Shown in pieces: positions 61,992 through 64,000 of a DNA stretch of 64,000 bases; position 1 is the stretch's first letter, and every line of letters starts with the position of its first letter. This DNA comes from Bosea sp. (in: a-proteobacteria) (GTDB taxonomy: Bacteria; Pseudomonadota; Alphaproteobacteria; Rhizobiales; Beijerinckiaceae), in assembly GCA_023910605.1 (NCBI GenBank), contig JAAVVV010000001.1, positions 310,001 to 374,000 of the forward strand, read 5' to 3'. Position numbers and translations under genes: made by a program. Below the pieces are notes generated by a model, which saw only the letters and a program-made list of their open reading frames with translations, had not been told where the DNA came from and did not search any database.

Positions 61992-62885
61992 TCATGAGGC
62001 GCTGTCGAGCGTGGGGTCGAGTCGGTCGCGCAGCCAATCGCCGAACAGGCTGACAGACAGCGTTGTCAGGAAAATCACCATGCCGGGACAGACCGCGATC
62101 CACCACGCTTGCAGCAGATAGTTGCGGCCCGCGCCCAGCATCTGGCCGAGCGATGTGCCTGGAGGCTGCACGCCGAGCCCAAGGAAAGAAAGCGTGGTTT
62201 CAAGCAGTATGACCCAGGGAAATGTGATGGTCATCTGCACCACCAGTGATGCGGCGATGTTGGGCAACACATGCCTGATGTTGACACGGTTGATGTCTGC
62301 TCCCAGCGACTGGACCGCGCGGATATAGAGCGCAGCCTGTTCCGACATCACCAGCCCGCGCACGAGGCGCGTATAGCGCTCCCAGCCCTCAAGGCTGACC
62401 AGCACGATGAAGATCATGAGGTTTGAACCAAGCAGCGCAATGAATGCGATGGCAATGAAAAAAGCCGGCAGTGCTGCCTGCACATCAACCATCATCATGA
62501 TGATATCATCCAGCCAGCCGCGCTTGCGTGCGGCAACGTATCCAAGGACCGTGCCGATCACTGCACCGATCAGCGTTCCGGCCAGCGCAATCGCAATCGA
62601 TGTGCGGATGCCGTAGATCAGGCGGCTCAGGATATCGCGTCCCAGATGATCAGTCCCAAGCGCATAGGCCCATTCTCCACCCCAGAAAACTGGCGGGCGC
62701 AGACGGCGGGCCAGATTCTGGGTGGCGAAATCGTAAGGTGTGATGAAAGGTGCAAGGATGGCGACTGCGACCATCAACGCCAGAAAACCGACTGCCAGCC
62801 TGATGCTGAGCGGCATGCCAATGGTGCGGGCAGCAGGCGGCTTAGCAGATATCACCGCCATGTTGACCGGTTCGGCAGAACGCAT
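61992..62885 (-). CDS. Dpp/Opp-type ABC permease (DppC family)
   Basis: 297 aa. DppC hallmarks: ALGTDHLGRDILSRLIYGIRTS near residue 77, five or six membrane helices, and the EAA loop YIRAVQSLGADINRVNIRHVLPN near residue 190. Starts where the DppB-type permease stops (shared base 62885). The gap of 82 bases before the binding-protein gene is non-coding. Confidence 0.9.
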   Translation of the reverse strand: MRSAEPVNMAVISAKPPAARTIGMPLSIRLAVGFLALMVAVAILAPFITPYDFATQNLARRLRPPVFWGGEWAYALGTDHLGRDILSRLIYGIRTSIAIALAGTLIGAVIGTVLGYVAARKRGWLDDIIMMMVDVQAALPAFFIAIAFIALLGSNLMIFIVLVSLEGWERYTRLVRGLVMSEQAALYIRAVQSLGADINRVNIRHVLPNIAASLVVQMTITFPWVILLETTLSFLGLGVQPPGTSLGQMLGAGRNYLLQAWWIAVCPGMVIFLTTLSVSLFGDWLRDRLDPTLDSAS

Positions 62886-63820
62886 CAGGCGACGCCTCTC
62901 GTACCAAGCGCGTCGAGGCGCGGATCAATCAGCGCGTGGATGATGTCGACGGCAAGATTTGACACGATTATGACGAAAGCCACAAACAGGATGGCGGTCT
63001 GGATGACCGGCAGATCGCGCGACCCCGCAGACGATACCAGCAGCCGGCCCACTCCCGGCCAGGCGAAGATCGTCTCCGTGACCGCAGCGCCCGCGAACAG
63101 CAGCCCGGCTTCGATGCCGAGAAACATCAGCAGCGGTACGGCGGCGTTCGGAAAGACATGGCGCAGCAGCACGGGCAGGCGCGGCACACCCTTGGCGCGT
63201 GCCGTGCGCACAAAGCTCTGGCCCAAAACCTCCAGCATGGCGGTGCGTGTAAAGCGGGCAATCTTGCCAAGCAGGCCGGCCGCCAATGTGAGCGTTGGCA
63301 TGATCAGGTGCCACCAGGTTTCAGTGCCCGAGGATGGCAGCCATCGCAGCGTCAACGCGAATAGCAAGATCAGCAGAATGCCCAGAAAGAAAGTCGGGAT
63401 CGACAAGCCCAGCACGGCCATCGACATGACAATGCGGTCCAGCGCCGAATTGTGCTTCAGCGCCGCGAAAACCCCGAGCGGAATACCGATCATGAGCGCA
63501 AGACCCAGTGCCGCCGCGGCCAGCAAAAGGGTGTTCGGAATGGCCTCAGCCACAACAATGGCGGCCGCGCGTCCGTCGGCGAAAGAGACGCCAAGATCGC
63601 CGCGTGTGACCGCAACCAGAAAGCGGACATATTGCTCAGGAATAGGCCGGTCTATGCCCCAGCGCTCGCGATACTCGGTTTTCACCTCAGGCGGCATGTC
63701 GTCCGGCAGGAGGATATCGGTCGGATCGCCGGCCAGACGCAGCACCACGAACACGGCGGTGACACAGATGGAGAGCGTGAGCACCGCACGCAGCATGCGA
63801 CGGGCAATGAAGGTCAGCAT
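62885..63820 (-). CDS. Dpp/Opp-type ABC permease (DppB family)
   Basis: 311 aa. N-terminal helix MLRAVLTLSICVTAVFVVL, then PIPEQYVRFLVAVTRGDLGVSFADGR near residue 60, five further helices and the EAA loop ETIFAWPGVGRLLVSSAGSRDLPV near residue 258. First recognisable gene of the leftward run dppB-dppC-SBP-phosphoesterase. No ATPase gene for this importer lies in the window; it may be upstream, beyond 64000. Confidence 0.9.
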   Translation of the reverse strand: MLTFIARRMLRAVLTLSICVTAVFVVLRLAGDPTDILLPDDMPPEVKTEYRERWGIDRPIPEQYVRFLVAVTRGDLGVSFADGRAAAIVVAEAIPNTLLLAAAALGLALMIGIPLGVFAALKHNSALDRIVMSMAVLGLSIPTFFLGILLILLFALTLRWLPSSGTETWWHLIMPTLTLAAGLLGKIARFTRTAMLEVLGQSFVRTARAKGVPRLPVLLRHVFPNAAVPLLMFLGIEAGLLFAGAAVTETIFAWPGVGRLLVSSAGSRDLPVIQTAILFVAFVIIVSNLAVDIIHALIDPRLDALGTRGVA

Positions 63821-63920
63821 GTCCGCCCCGCGCGGCTTTTGCGCGATGTGCCTCGACAGTTGCTGATCAAATGGCCAAGTCTGTATTGCATCGTCCTCAA
63901 TCGCCTAATGGTGCGAGATG

Positions 63921-63998
63921 TCAGCGGCGTGACAGAAGCCGGTTGGCCAGCGGCCCACGCGGCTGCCTTTGGTCGAGTTCAAAGCCGGGCATTTCGTC
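63921..63998 (-). CDS. 3' end of an unidentified leftward gene
   Basis: Twenty-five codons (DEMPGFELDQRQPRGPLANRLLSRR) ending in TGA at 63921-63923, open at the right edge. Codon composition fits coding DNA and the strand matches the transporter genes, but nothing identifies the product. The 100 bases to the DppB-type start hold no gene. Confidence 0.4.
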   Translation of the reverse strand, partial: DEMPGFELDQRQPRGPLANRLLSRR

Positions 63999-64000
63999 CG

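Noticed and set aside
62646..63866. 406-codon open frame on the plus strand across the dpp permeases
   Set aside because: Ser/Arg/Thr-rich low-complexity translation typical of a shadow; both permeases on the other strand have full family hallmarks and proper starts.
1..64000. CRISPR arrays, tRNA and rRNA genes
   Set aside because: No regularly spaced repeats, tRNA cloverleaf or rRNA-like tract was noticed; without a covariance scan a single tRNA could still be missed.

Overview
The window looks like a GC-rich alphaproteobacterial replicon segment, most likely Hyphomicrobiales (Rhizobiales). The support is the aerobic-type cobalamin genes (cobN, cobO, cobQ, cobB, bluB), a VirB/VirD4 system, Zur/AztD/COG0523 zinc genes and the rhizobial IS630, IS66, IS3 and recombinase-trio elements. 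Genus cannot be fixed from sequence alone. Transfer, relaxase and ParB-like genes suggest a plasmid, integrative element or genomic island.

Layout. (1) 1-4845: the end of a type IV secretion operon (virB9 3' end, virB10, virB11, virD4), followed by an IS630 element with a clear TA duplication (5024-6073). (2) 6137-15476: a zinc regulon. Two palindromic Zur boxes (7832-7868) sit between the leftward genes zur and aztD and a rightward run of overlapping genes: COG0523 GTPase, DUF1636 protein, Opp-type binding protein, EamA exporter, two Opp permeases and a double-ATPase protein. (3) 15685-31585: a cobalamin island framed by two inward-facing cobalamin riboswitches. Rightward are bluB, DUF1636, cobU, cobN, cobB, cobO and cobQ. 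Leftward are btuB, btuC, btuD, btuF and cbiB. cobC lies on the opposite strand inside the leftward operon. (4) 31646-34757: decayed pieces (Opp ATPase remnant, truncated TctC-type protein, truncated IS3) and an intact AAA ATPase that may be a defence gene.

(5) 34917-40234: a mobilization module with a MobC-like protein, a relaxase, and a downstream fragment separated from it by a second IS630. Next to it are an AT-rich, hairpin-rich tract (candidate oriT) and an IS66 remnant. (6) 40287-43847: DUF932 and ParB-like genes, each preceded by the same leader with a conserved stem-loop. (7) 43859-49989: a TOPRIM/DUF7146 gene split by a 5.6 kb element. The element consists of three tyrosine recombinases (a recombinase-in-trio module) between two 1,199-bp inverted arms that look identical; each arm carries a complete second TOPRIM gene. 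A complete IS66 (49986-52559) truncates the split gene's 3' part. (8) 52667-53841: a Fic protein and a tiny remnant of an upstream gene. (9) 53970-64000: a sugar/glycerol-phosphate-type ABC transporter, two metallophosphoesterases and a dipeptide-type ABC transporter.

How the genes work together. The zinc section responds to zinc starvation through Zur and probably imports a zinc complex; the embedded exporter suggests a metallophore, but no biosynthetic gene is present. The cobalamin section covers cobalt insertion, side-chain amidation, adenosylation, lower-ligand formation and corrinoid uptake, but not ring assembly, CobS/CobT or the final synthase, so those steps must lie elsewhere. No tRNA, rRNA or CRISPR array was seen.
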